From NCBI RefSeq assembly GCF_038594945.1, contig NZ_JBCFYD010000001.1, positions 558,001 through 622,000 of the forward strand: a stretch of 64,000 bases of DNA, written 5' to 3'. The notes beneath the pieces were generated by a model. It worked only from the letters and a program-made list of their open reading frames with translations, was not told the DNA's origin and searched no databases. Origin of the DNA: Fodinibius sp. Rm-B-1B1-1. GTDB lineage: Bacteria > Bacteroidota > Rhodothermia > Balneolales > Balneolaceae. Position 1 is the stretch's first letter, and each line of letters starts with the position of its first letter. Shown in pieces: positions 40,869 through 50,240 of the stretch. The position numbers were made by a program, and so were the translations under genes.

Positions 40869-42233
40869 ATGAACTCATCACTTATTAAAAAATATAACAC
40901 CTCCGGACCGCGATATACCTCATATCCCACTGCGGTACAATTCGAAGAAGTTAATGAGGATGAAATAAAATCACTGCACCAATACCTGAAAGAACGAAAC
41001 GAAAACCCTCAACCCATATCACTTTATTTTCATATCCCTTTTTGCTTTTCGCTCTGCTGGTATTGCGGTTGTACCAAGGTAATTACTAAGGATCAAAATC
41101 GGGGAGATCATTATCTCAACTATTTGGAAAAGGAAATCAATCAGGTGGCAGAAATGCTACACCCAAATTCTGACGTCATACAGATTCACTTTGGGGGCGG
41201 CACTCCTACATTTTTAAGTCCCAAGCAGTTAGAGCGACTGGGAAAACTGATCCATGCAAAATTTAACATAACGGATCGGACAGAATTTAGCGTAGAGATC
41301 GATCCCCGTCGATGCAATCAAAATCATGTTCAAACGCTGGCCAGCATTGGCTGCAATCGTGCTTCGCTGGGCGTGCAGGATACTAACGAAGACGTACAGA
41401 AAGCGATTCACCGTATTCAGCCCTTTGAGCAAACTCAACAGACTACCGAATGGCTACGGAACGCTGACATTAACTCCATCAACTTCGACCTTATTTATGG
41501 GCTTCCTCTCCAGTCCACTGACACTTTTCAGCAAACGATGGATGATGTATTAAGCCTTCAACCCGATCGGCTGGCCGTGTACAGTTACGCTCATATTCCC
41601 AGTATGATGCCTGTGCAAAAACTGCTCAATGAATCCGATATGCCAACCACGGATGAGAAATTATCCATGCTACAGCTGAGCATTTCGCACCTCACAAATA
41701 ACGGTTATCGTTTTATTGGGATGGATCATTTTTCGCGTGAGGGGGCAGAGTTGACCCAGGCGATGGATAACGGAACGCTGCAACGTAACTTTCAGGGATA
41801 CAGTACCCTGGCCGGGGCCGACTTGTATGCTTTTGGTATGTCAGGGATTTCAACAGTGGGAAATTATTATTGGCAAAACCCCAAAGAGTTAACCCAATAC
41901 TACAAACAACTTGATAACGGTATCCCGCCGGTAGCAAAGATATTATCGCTAAATCGTGATGACCAACTTCGTAAATCAATCATCATGGAAATTATGTGTC
42001 GTATGGATATAAATATCCGTTCTATTGAAGACGAATGGGGTATTCAATTTGATAACTACTTCTCTCAAGCCATTCGTCGATTACGTCCACTCGCTGAAGA
42101 TGGGCTCATACGCTTTTCTCAAAATAGCCTCCGAATTACCGAAACAGGTCGACTATTTCTCCGCAATATTGCCATGTGTTTTGATCGATATATGACCCGC
42201 AAAAAGAAGCAAACATTCTCAAAAACTGTTTGA
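40869..42233 (+). CDS. hemN: Oxygen-independent coproporphyrinogen III oxidase (HemN)
   Basis: This 454-residue radical-SAM enzyme makes protoporphyrinogen IX without oxygen. It begins YNTSGPRYTSYPTAVQFEE, the typical HemN start, and has the radical SAM motif CxxxCxxC (CFSLCWYC, near 64-71) followed by GGGTPTFL. The HemN C-terminal domain is complete. It would supply heme for respiration under low oxygen, which suits its place beside nirK. Its stop is one base before the ctaA start, so the two are co-expressed. Confidence 0.94.
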   Translation: MNSSLIKKYNTSGPRYTSYPTAVQFEEVNEDEIKSLHQYLKERNENPQPISLYFHIPFCFSLCWYCGCTKVITKDQNRGDHYLNYLEKEINQVAEMLHPNSDVIQIHFGGGTPTFLSPKQLERLGKLIHAKFNITDRTEFSVEIDPRRCNQNHVQTLASIGCNRASLGVQDTNEDVQKAIHRIQPFEQTQQTTEWLRNADINSINFDLIYGLPLQSTDTFQQTMDDVLSLQPDRLAVYSYAHIPSMMPVQKLLNESDMPTTDEKLSMLQLSISHLTNNGYRFIGMDHFSREGAELTQAMDNGTLQRNFQGYSTLAGADLYAFGMSGISTVGNYYWQNPKELTQYYKQLDNGIPPVAKILSLNRDDQLRKSIIMEIMCRMDINIRSIEDEWGIQFDNYFSQAIRRLRPLAEDGLIRFSQNSLRITETGRLFLRNIAMCFDRYMTRKKKQTFSKTV

Positions 42234-42234
42234 T

Positions 42235-43308
42235 ATGGATACTGCACCAAAATATATTCGCAGATGGTTTTGGTCGGGGGCAATCCTCATCTTTCTGATG
42301 GTTATTGTAGGTGGAATTACCCGACTAACTGATTCCGGCCTTTCGATGTCAGACTGGAACTTGATTATGGGCACCATTCCCCCCTTGAATAATGCCGAAT
42401 GGCTGGCAGCTTTTAAACGCTACAAAGAGTTTCCACAGTACCAACAATTAAATGCCGGTATGTCACTGGCCGCATTCAAAAACATTTTCTTCTGGGAATA
42501 CCTGCACCGTCTGCTTGGACGTCTAATTGGATTCGTCTTTTTGATTCCTTTTGCTTTTTTCTGGATCCGTGGGTTCTTCAACACCAAAACATTTCGCCGC
42601 TCATTAATATTACTGGGATTGGGAGCCCTACAAGGTGCCATGGGTTGGTTCATGGTTAAAAGCGGTCTTGTTGATGCCCCCTACGTTAGCCACTACCGAT
42701 TGGCCATTCACCTTCTGCTGGCAATGCTATTATTTGGATTTTGTACGTGGTATGCCCTTGATCTCTATCAGCAAAAACATATCACATTTTCTTCCAATAA
42801 GCCCGTCTTAAAACGTTGGTCAATAGGTTTGATTATCCTTTTTATCGTTCAAGTTATTTGGGGAGCCTTTACGGCCGGACTTGATGCCGGGTATATGTAT
42901 AACACATTTCCCACTATGAATGGCAACTGGATACCCCAAAACATAGGTACGCTTCCGACAGATTTCATCAATTTGGTTGAAAGTCCCGAGACAGTTCAGT
43001 GGATGCACCGAATTTGGGGGACTTTACTTGCAATAGCGACAGCCGGATTCTGGTGGCAGAATTACAATACGAGCATTCGTCCCTCGCTACAACAAAAGGC
43101 ATACATGCTCTTAGGGATTATCCTCACCCAATACGTGCTCGGCATTCTAACGATTCTAACTCACGTCCAACTTGTGATTGCTGTCGTGCATCAAGCAGGA
43201 GCCATGGCAGTACTCTTTTTCTGGATCTGGTATTACCACGATCTAACATCCAACAGGCAATCTTCAGAACATATTCACACTGAAAATAGCCTTAATCATA
43301 TTTATTAA
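42235..43308 (+). CDS. ctaA: Heme A synthase (CtaA/COX15)
   Basis: This is a 357-residue, eight-helix membrane protein of the COX15/CtaA type. The start VGGITRLTDSGLSMSDWNLI and the helix FWEYLHRLLGRLIGFVFL carry the conserved His pattern, and a second set, WMHRIWGTLL and VVHQAGAMAV, lies in the second half. It oxidises heme O to heme A for aa3-type oxidases. No aa3 oxidase or CtaB is in the window, so its product is used elsewhere. Confidence 0.93.
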   Translation: MDTAPKYIRRWFWSGAILIFLMVIVGGITRLTDSGLSMSDWNLIMGTIPPLNNAEWLAAFKRYKEFPQYQQLNAGMSLAAFKNIFFWEYLHRLLGRLIGFVFLIPFAFFWIRGFFNTKTFRRSLILLGLGALQGAMGWFMVKSGLVDAPYVSHYRLAIHLLLAMLLFGFCTWYALDLYQQKHITFSSNKPVLKRWSIGLIILFIVQVIWGAFTAGLDAGYMYNTFPTMNGNWIPQNIGTLPTDFINLVESPETVQWMHRIWGTLLAIATAGFWWQNYNTSIRPSLQQKAYMLLGIILTQYVLGILTILTHVQLVIAVVHQAGAMAVLFFWIWYYHDLTSNRQSSEHIHTENSLNHIY

Positions 43309-43328
43309 TACTCAACTCAAATAACATT

Positions 43329-44048
43329 ATGGATACATTACAACAACGAACAATAGGACAAATTGTTAAAGATGATTACAGAACAGCACAGGTTTTCCAA
43401 GAGTATAACCTCGATTTTTGTTGCGGTGGAAATCGTACCATCGATGAAGCTTGTCAGCAAAAAAGTATAGACCCCCAACAGGTTTATAAGGCGTTGGAAG
43501 AACTGGATCAATCCGGAACCAAAGATGATAATTATGATCAATGGTCACTGGACTTCTTAGTGGACTATATTGTCAACAATCACCATAAATTTAGCCGTAA
43601 CAAACTGCCCGAAATCGGTAAATATGCGAAAAAGGTTGCCAGCGTTCACGGCGAACGGCACGAGGAACTTAAAGAAATTTACTATGAATTTACTATGCTT
43701 CACGGCGAAATATCTAATCACCTTGACAAAGAAGAGCGGATACTTTTCCCTTATATCAAACACCTTGTAGAGGCAAAAGAAAAAGGAGAGAAACCTCAAA
43801 AACCGGAATTTGGAAATGCGGCTAATCCCATTGCAATGATGGAAGAAGAACATGACGATTCCGGAGAAGCCATAGCAAAAATCCGGCGACTAAGTAACGA
43901 TTTTACTCCTCCGGAAGATGCCTGCACCACCTACCGGTTGTTGTATCAAAACCTGGAAGCTTTCGAAAAAGACCTGCATAAACACGTTCACCTCGAAAAT
44001 AATATCCTGTTTCCAAAAGCAATCAACTTAGAAAAAAGATTGAACTGA
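43329..44048 (+). CDS. ric: Iron-sulfur cluster repair di-iron protein (RIC/ScdA/YtfE)
   Basis: This 239-residue protein repairs Fe-S clusters after NO or oxidative damage. The ScdA N-terminal domain has the Cys31-Cys32 pair (NLDFCCGGNRT). The hemerythrin-like domain holds the di-iron ligands: NNHHKF, VHGERHEEL, HLDKEERILFP, EEEHDDSGE and HKHVHLENNILFP. It lies 20 bases after ctaA in a plus-strand run and is the intact counterpart of the degenerate gene at 31794. It is expected to be induced by NO made by NirK. Confidence 0.94.
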   Translation: MDTLQQRTIGQIVKDDYRTAQVFQEYNLDFCCGGNRTIDEACQQKSIDPQQVYKALEELDQSGTKDDNYDQWSLDFLVDYIVNNHHKFSRNKLPEIGKYAKKVASVHGERHEELKEIYYEFTMLHGEISNHLDKEERILFPYIKHLVEAKEKGEKPQKPEFGNAANPIAMMEEEHDDSGEAIAKIRRLSNDFTPPEDACTTYRLLYQNLEAFEKDLHKHVHLENNILFPKAINLEKRLN

Positions 44049-44114
44049 GATTAAAGATAAAAACGCTATCCGATAAGATATTCCGCAGACTTTAAAAATT
44101 TAAGCATCATATCT

Positions 44115-45926
44115 ATGCCTGATTCTCTCCACAATTTTTCAATTCCCGTTATGGGAACTGGTCACTCTATCGATTCACCTATTCGCGTCGGCCCCTATGG
44201 CATTAATTCCGTAATCTCTATTGTAGACGATCTGCTGGTAGAAAAAATTCGTAAATATTACTGCCAAAAATACGATTTCGAATACGAAAATATTGCTCGC
44301 AATGCCAAAGACGGTCGTGCTCGGCGTATTACTGCTTACCTGGATACTGTAAAAAACATTGTCCACAAGAAGTTTTCGGCAATTAAAAATCAGCCATTTT
44401 TCGAAGACAATGATAAAGCAAAATATTTCGAAATGCTTCCTGATGGCAGTACCATCAAAGAGAAATACAATCAACTGATGAACACCGAAAAAGGGAGCTC
44501 ACGGGATCGCCTGTCATGCGAACTTTCACGGATGATGAAACCTGGATCTATCGATGTAAACATTATGGCCAAAGTGGACAAGCTCAATTACACTAAAGGC
44601 GGGACCCCGATGAGCCAAGAGTTCAGCGATGCCAGTGCTGCTTTGCGCGGCTATGCCAAAAGCAGCGTATCATCAAGTCTTATTTTGTCTGCCGGATTTA
44701 ACCCACGGCTCTATAATTATATCACCGAGTTTAAAGACTTTTATCGAAATGCGGCTGGAGAAATTAAAAAGAAAATCATTCTGAAAGTCAGTGATTTTCG
44801 TTCTGCCCTCATTCAAGGCAAGTATCTGGCTAAAAAAGGACTTGAAGTTTTTGAATATCGTATTGAATCCGGGTTAAATTGCGGAGGACATGCTTTTCCA
44901 TCCGACGGACACCTAATGCCAAGTCTGCTGCGGGAATTTAGAGAGAAACGTGATAAGCTTACGAAAGCCATTCAGCCGTTAATCAATAAGTATTACAAAG
45001 AAAATTCCGATGGTTTTTGGGATAACTGGGAAATTACCGAACCGCGTTTAACGGTTCAGGGTGGAATTGGCGTTAGCGGTGAGGCCAATCGTTTGCTCAA
45101 TGATTTTGAGATGGATGCCACCGGATGGGGCAGTCCGTTTTTACTGGTACCCGAAGCAACTACCGTAGATAAACCCACACGTCAACTGTTGGAAAATGCC
45201 GGTGAAAAGGAGCTGTATCTCAGCGGTGTATCTCCGCTGGGCGTGCCATTCAATAATATTCGCGATACGGGCTCCGAGCAGTGGCATAAAGAACGGATTA
45301 ACAACGGCAAACCCGGATCACCTTGCCCCAAAGGATTTTTGAAATCGAATACCGAATTCACTGAACAGCCTATCTGTACAGCCTCGACCCAGTATCAACT
45401 GCTCAAACTCGATCAAATTGCACAAAGTGAGATGGCCAAGGATAAAAAAGAGGAACAGCGTGAAAAAGTGCTGAGCAAGGCTTGCCTGTGTGACCACCTT
45501 GGTAATGGGGCACTCATCAATTTAGGAATTTTAGCTGAACACCGCGCGCCGCAGGCCATCTGCCCCGGACCAAATATCGCCTATTATAACGGTGAATATA
45601 CGCTTCACGAAATGGTCAATCATATCTACGGCCGCAGCGAATCGCTTGCAGATCAAGATCGTCCCCATATGTTTGCCAAGGAGATTACCATGTATGTAGA
45701 TTATGTAGAAGAATTGGCAGAGCAGCTGGACGGGAAATCTGGACTGAAGAAGTTACAAAAATTTCAGCAGAACCTGGAAAAAGGAATGGAATACTGCATA
45801 GATATTGCCCAAACTGAACCCTATCAGGATGAAAACCTTGCCTCAATAAAAGATGTAGTTAATAAACAACGTCCAAGGTTACGAGCAGTCATCCAAAATT
45901 TTAAGAAACCCATTGGACAAACGTAA
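44115..45926 (+). CDS. Large conserved protein of the nitrite-reduction cluster, unknown function
   Basis: This is a 603-residue soluble protein with no signal peptide or membrane helix. It begins SIPVMGTGHSIDSPIRVGPY and has a barrel-like alternation in the first 300 residues, with GLNCGGHAFPSDGHLMP near 260. That GGH segment is loosely like the flavin-phosphate region of nitronate monooxygenases. Several cysteines cluster later: GSPCPKG, PICTASTQYQ, SKACLCDH and QAICPGPN (about 400-480), which might bind an Fe-S cluster. I do not recognise a characterised family. It lies 66 bases after ric and 7 bases before a membrane protein gene, so it belongs to the NO/nitrite cluster. A flavin- or metal-dependent enzyme is the best guess. 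Confidence 0.7.
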   Translation: MPDSLHNFSIPVMGTGHSIDSPIRVGPYGINSVISIVDDLLVEKIRKYYCQKYDFEYENIARNAKDGRARRITAYLDTVKNIVHKKFSAIKNQPFFEDNDKAKYFEMLPDGSTIKEKYNQLMNTEKGSSRDRLSCELSRMMKPGSIDVNIMAKVDKLNYTKGGTPMSQEFSDASAALRGYAKSSVSSSLILSAGFNPRLYNYITEFKDFYRNAAGEIKKKIILKVSDFRSALIQGKYLAKKGLEVFEYRIESGLNCGGHAFPSDGHLMPSLLREFREKRDKLTKAIQPLINKYYKENSDGFWDNWEITEPRLTVQGGIGVSGEANRLLNDFEMDATGWGSPFLLVPEATTVDKPTRQLLENAGEKELYLSGVSPLGVPFNNIRDTGSEQWHKERINNGKPGSPCPKGFLKSNTEFTEQPICTASTQYQLLKLDQIAQSEMAKDKKEEQREKVLSKACLCDHLGNGALINLGILAEHRAPQAICPGPNIAYYNGEYTLHEMVNHIYGRSESLADQDRPHMFAKEITMYVDYVEELAEQLDGKSGLKKLQKFQQNLEKGMEYCIDIAQTEPYQDENLASIKDVVNKQRPRLRAVIQNFKKPIGQT

Positions 45927-45933
45927 TCATCAA

Positions 45934-47169
45934 ATGAATCCAAAAAACAGTTGGCTTACACATTCACTTTTGTGGCATGCTTCTATAGCCTGTTTTCTAA
46001 TAGCCGTGCTAACGGGGTTCCTATACCGGGTAGGAATGCTGGGATGGGTACCTGGCAATCTGTCTCTTGGCAATATCAGACATGCCCATTCCCACCTCAT
46101 GTTTTTTGGATGGGCTGTACCTCTTCCATTATATATTTTCTTATACCAGATTTCTTCTATAACAGATCAAAGCAAAAACTGGCTACAACTGATGTACTAT
46201 GCTTTGGCTGCAGAATTAACTTTGGGACTATTGGCTTATCCCTTTTTCCTTTTTTACGGATATCGTCCTGTTCAAATTGGATCTCTATCCTTACCCCTGT
46301 CTGTTATTATATCGGGACTTGTAATGGTCTGCTGGTATATATACCTGTGGGGGTACTTGCATGTCCGATCCTATCTGAAAAAGACTTCTTGGCAAGCTTG
46401 GTTCGACGGGGCTCTCCTAATGCTTGTTGTAAGCTCTTTGGGGGCATGGGGCATAGCAATACTTCAGGCCGTTGGTCCATCAAGTCATCTTTTTATGGAG
46501 GGTTTAACACACTTCTTTCTCGCTACTTTTACCGAGGGCTGGGTTGTATTAGCGCTTATAACCATACTGATAACGCAATCATCTACGACTTCTTCCGATT
46601 CGCTTACTTCTCAAAATCTTTCACTTGCCTGTATTGCTATTGGCGCTCCGCTCACTTTTCCCTACGGAATCTCTGAATCACTATTATCACCCATACTCCT
46701 AATTGTAGCACGTGCAGGAGGACTCCTAACGGCTATTGGACTGATCGCAATATTATATACCCTGATCTCATCTGCCATGGCAAAAAACCGCATCTGGATC
46801 TGGCCTATTTTGTTATTAAGCATTAAAGCCGGCATACAGATAATAGCTTCTGTTATGCCTTCCTCATTCTGGTTATCCGATCACGCTCTTCGCATTTTAT
46901 ACCTGCATATTCTCCTCTTGGGAGGTTTTACGCTTGGAGTAATTGGCTATGTGCATATTAATAGCCGGGTGTCAACCTCATATTATTATGGCGTCGTTCT
47001 CTCGGTATGTGCGGTCTTGATTAGCTTGCTATTACCCAGTCCTCTTTGGCCAACGGACTGGAGTGGACTGTGGGTATTTTACGCCTTGGCAATAACGGCC
47101 ATCTTTCCTGTGGTAGCTGTTTTAGTTGAATGGGTTAAGGTCTCTATTGATCATTCAAAACACGTCTAA
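45934..47169 (+). CDS. Multi-helix membrane protein, heme-copper/NnrS-like
   Basis: This is an about 411-residue protein with roughly 12 membrane helices. Near the start, SLGNIRHAHSHLMFFGWAVP puts three closely spaced histidines at the mouth of a helix, as in heme-copper oxidase subunit I and NnrS relatives. Further histidines occur in EGLTHFFLATFTEGW (near 195) and YLHILLLGG (near 333). The full CuB ligand set of oxidases or NO reductases is not obvious. I start at the ATG at 45934; a TTG at 45913 would overlap the upstream gene. It follows the 603-residue protein gene and probably works with it. Confidence 0.6.
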   Translation: MNPKNSWLTHSLLWHASIACFLIAVLTGFLYRVGMLGWVPGNLSLGNIRHAHSHLMFFGWAVPLPLYIFLYQISSITDQSKNWLQLMYYALAAELTLGLLAYPFFLFYGYRPVQIGSLSLPLSVIISGLVMVCWYIYLWGYLHVRSYLKKTSWQAWFDGALLMLVVSSLGAWGIAILQAVGPSSHLFMEGLTHFFLATFTEGWVVLALITILITQSSTTSSDSLTSQNLSLACIAIGAPLTFPYGISESLLSPILLIVARAGGLLTAIGLIAILYTLISSAMAKNRIWIWPILLLSIKAGIQIIASVMPSSFWLSDHALRILYLHILLLGGFTLGVIGYVHINSRVSTSYYYGVVLSVCAVLISLLLPSPLWPTDWSGLWVFYALAITAIFPVVAVLVEWVKVSIDHSKHV

Positions 47170-47280
47170 ATCATCCCTGCGTTAAGCGAATGGCATAATA
47201 TAAAATGGCTAATCCCAACAAAAAGTTAATACGACCAAACCATAATGATATTCTTAACCAATACTACTACAGTAATCTAA

Positions 47281-47313
47281 AAAAGCCCTTGCCATCTTTA
47301 AGCAAGGGCTTTT
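47281..47313. terminator. Bidirectional terminator between convergent operons
   Basis: A perfect 12-base stem pairs 47281-47292 with 47302-47313 around a 9-base loop, with A-run and T-run at its ends, so it can act on both strands. It lies between the nitrite-cluster membrane protein gene and the GH109-like gene. Confidence 0.85.
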
Positions 47314-47334
47314 AACTATGAGCTCTTAATAAAA

Positions 47335-48669
47335 TTAGTATTCCCCATTCGGGTCAAAGATCTGCTTATTATCAAGCCATTCTCCACTTGTAAAATCAGG
47401 GAATTCAACAGGTTCACCGCCTTGGGCAATTGAATCTTCTGATAGTGGAAATATTGCACTCCAGGCAGCCGCATCATACACATCTTGCGGAGTTTGCGTC
47501 TGATTTTTAATTGACTCTACGAAGGCATTTCTTACAAAGTAGTCCATCCCTCCATGACCAGCTCCTTCCGCTTCGCGTTCATAACGCTTCCATAACTCAG
47601 CATCAAACTCATCTTGGTATTTTTCAAAATCTTCCCATCGATGAGGCTCACTGCGTCCTCGTATATGGATCGAGTCATTATCCTTTTGCCAAATGCCATT
47701 AGTTCCCTGTGCTCTAAATCCAAGCGAATAGGGTCTCGGCAAGGTAGTATCAAGAGTTACTATTATTGTCTCCCCATTCGAAGTTGTCAATGTAGTAGTA
47801 ATGATATCCCCGGTTTTCCAATCCACATCAGCGTTGGGATGATCTTCTCCACCATGATATTTAATATGGCTTTCTAACCCTTTCGCCTTCGTAGCATTGG
47901 AACTTAACTTCACAAATCTGTTACCTCGATTGATATCTAACCAATGGGCAACAGGTCCAATACCATGGGTGGGATATAAATCACCATTTCGTTTGCGATA
48001 GTGCTCAGCTCTCCAGCTGGACACGCTACCAGTACCCGGCCCAAAGTCTAAATCTTTATTTAGCATAAATGGTGTTAGATCGTGCTGATAACCACACCGG
48101 GCATGAATCATCTCTCCAAAAAGCCCTTCACGAACCATATTCAATACAGCCATCACATCTCTGCGATAGCAAACGTTTTCCAGCATCATACAGGGCATAC
48201 CTGTTCGCTCTGAAGTTTCCACCAGATCCCAGCAATCCTCTACCGTTAATGCAGCTGGAACCTCAACTCCAACATATTTACCATTTTCCATTGCTGCTAT
48301 AGCCTGAGGTGTGTGAAACTTCCAAGGTGATGCAATGATTACACCATCAAGATCATCTCTTTTGCAGAGCTTTTTGTAATCTTCTTTTTGGGAATATCCC
48401 TCAGGCCTATCCTGTCCCGCATCTTCTACAAGATCTAAAGCTTGTTTTAAATTTTTCTCTTTGGGATCCAGAATTGCTTTAACCTCAACATCATCCCGAT
48501 TTAGAATTCCACGAAGATGACTGGAACCTCGGGCCCCGACTCCTAAAAAGCCTAAAGAAATAGTTCGATCGTCATTTCCTCGAAGAATTGAAAACGGTGC
48601 CATGGAAAGTCCCAATCCAGTTAGCGCAGTCGTTTTTAGAAAATCTTTACGGTTTATCTCGTTACTCAT
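47335..48669 (-). CDS. Gfo/Idh/MocA-family, GH109-like glycosidase (alpha-N-acetylgalactosaminidase type)
   Basis: This is a 444-residue exported protein. The N-terminus NRKDFLKTTALTGLGLS is Tat-like with RK in place of RR. The Rossmann start is LGFLGVGARGSSHLRGIL. EVPAALTVEDCWDLVE, MLENVCYRRDVMAVLNMVR and CGYQHDL match GH109 proteins, which use tightly bound NAD to split alpha-linked N-acetylgalactosamine. The neighbours (SusCD, AgaS, tagatose pathway) support GalNAc release. Other Gfo/Idh enzymes share the fold, so the activity is inferred from these motifs and context. It lies 19 bases after the susD-like stop. Confidence 0.85.
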   Translation of the reverse strand: MSNEINRKDFLKTTALTGLGLSMAPFSILRGNDDRTISLGFLGVGARGSSHLRGILNRDDVEVKAILDPKEKNLKQALDLVEDAGQDRPEGYSQKEDYKKLCKRDDLDGVIIASPWKFHTPQAIAAMENGKYVGVEVPAALTVEDCWDLVETSERTGMPCMMLENVCYRRDVMAVLNMVREGLFGEMIHARCGYQHDLTPFMLNKDLDFGPGTGSVSSWRAEHYRKRNGDLYPTHGIGPVAHWLDINRGNRFVKLSSNATKAKGLESHIKYHGGEDHPNADVDWKTGDIITTTLTTSNGETIIVTLDTTLPRPYSLGFRAQGTNGIWQKDNDSIHIRGRSEPHRWEDFEKYQDEFDAELWKRYEREAEGAGHGGMDYFVRNAFVESIKNQTQTPQDVYDAAAWSAIFPLSEDSIAQGGEPVEFPDFTSGEWLDNKQIFDPNGEY

Positions 48670-48688
48670 TGTCCCAAGTTTCTTTTGA

Positions 48689-50191
48689 TTATGGGTTTTG
48701 CTCTAAGTTCTCATTTAACTCAATTTCATTTTCCGGTATATAGTAGATTACCCTGGGATTATCAGGAGCAATTGTTTGACTTGCCTCACCAGTTGACAAG
48801 TGTGTGCCAGGATAATCCCGAACCATTGTCCGGTTGTTACGAAATACGTCAAATTTCCGATGCCCTTCAAAAGCGAATTCCAACCTGCGCTCTTCCAGAA
48901 CTACATCTAAAACTGTATTATGATGTTTTAGATCACTGGTGGAGTACAATTCATTACCTGACAAACCAGCTCTTTCTCGCAGTTTATTCACATCGTCAAT
49001 AGCAAGTTGGTCATTACCTAACTTTGCATTCGCTTCTGCACGATTTAAATACATTTCAGCAAGTCGTAAAATTACTGGGGAGCTTAAAGAAACGATTCCC
49101 TGCTGGTAAGAAAATTTATTGACGTAATAGATTGGATACCCATTTCTTTCCTGCACTATGGGATCCCCGTTCCCATCGGTTTCAATGTTTCCATCCTCAT
49201 CGCGCTTATACTGTGGTTCAATAAATGCATGGCGGGCGTCATCCTCATATCGATTCAAAGCATTCCTATACGACTCCGAAGCATACATTTCGCCCCAGCC
49301 AACACCATCTTCACCTTTCAAATACATTGAGCCTATATTGCCATACTCCTTGTCATCCTCTTGGGTAAACTTGATGGCAAAAATAGTTTCTGGATTATTT
49401 TCATTAACAATAGTAAAGTATTCTTTGAATGTTTCGGTATCTACTAACTGATACCGTCCAGAATCGATAACTTGATCAGCATAATCTATAGCCTCCTCGT
49501 TATTTTCCATATATAAATGCACGCGAGACAACAACGCATAGGCTACTTCTTGGGATGCAAAACTACTGCTTTTTGATTCATTCATCAGTTCAGCCGCATC
49601 TTCTAAATCGGACACGATAAAATCATACACTTCAGCAACAGTTGCTCGCTCAGGATTTTTATCCACATCAGTATAGTCTACGATAGGAATACCCAGGTTT
49701 TCGGTTGGGTTTTGGGGATATGGCCTCCCAAATGTATTAACCAACTGGAAGTGAACAAGTGCTCTTAAAAATAAATTCTCTCCCTTAATTTGATCGAGTT
49801 CAGATGAGGACTCATCTCCAATAGCTTCAATTACCCTATTGGCTCCCTGAATCATCGAATACCCTTCACGCCATAACCTTTCCGCATTTCCCATATTGGG
49901 CGTGTGCCCATAATTATAGGCATAAAAAAGTGGGTCAGTTGTAGAGCCACTCAAAGAGGCATTATCACTTGGAAACTCGTTCATATAGAACAAGTGCTTT
50001 ATATAGTAATAATAGCCTTCTCCAATGAAGCCCTGATAGTTACCACGTGTAGCTGATTCTAAACCTTGTACCGTATCAAGAGCTTCTTTATTTGATTTTC
50101 CATTATAGGGACTTGTATTGATATCACACCCGGATATAAGCAATACAAGTATTCCAAGCATCGCCGTGAATTGTAATTGAGAAAATTTCAT
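48689..50191 (-). CDS. susD: SusD/RagB-family glycan-binding lipoprotein
   Basis: This is an about 500-residue outer-surface lipoprotein. I start at the internal ATG at 50191 because it gives a proper signal with lipobox ISGC (Cys about residue 22); the reading 15 codons longer spoils it. TPR-like SusD features follow: REGYSMIQGANRVIEAIGDE, LRALVHFQLVNTFGRPYP, YALLSRVHLYMENNEEAI and LEERRLEFAFEGHRKFD. It binds the glycan and forms the lid of the SusC channel. The gene begins about 50 bases after the susC stop on the same strand. Confidence 0.94.
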   Translation of the reverse strand: MKFSQLQFTAMLGILVLLISGCDINTSPYNGKSNKEALDTVQGLESATRGNYQGFIGEGYYYYIKHLFYMNEFPSDNASLSGSTTDPLFYAYNYGHTPNMGNAERLWREGYSMIQGANRVIEAIGDESSSELDQIKGENLFLRALVHFQLVNTFGRPYPQNPTENLGIPIVDYTDVDKNPERATVAEVYDFIVSDLEDAAELMNESKSSSFASQEVAYALLSRVHLYMENNEEAIDYADQVIDSGRYQLVDTETFKEYFTIVNENNPETIFAIKFTQEDDKEYGNIGSMYLKGEDGVGWGEMYASESYRNALNRYEDDARHAFIEPQYKRDEDGNIETDGNGDPIVQERNGYPIYYVNKFSYQQGIVSLSSPVILRLAEMYLNRAEANAKLGNDQLAIDDVNKLRERAGLSGNELYSTSDLKHHNTVLDVVLEERRLEFAFEGHRKFDVFRNNRTMVRDYPGTHLSTGEASQTIAPDNPRVIYYIPENEIELNENLEQNP

Positions 50192-50240
50192 AGCACTAAG
50201 TAGTTTGCTTAATTGATTTGTGCAATTTGTTAACACAAGG

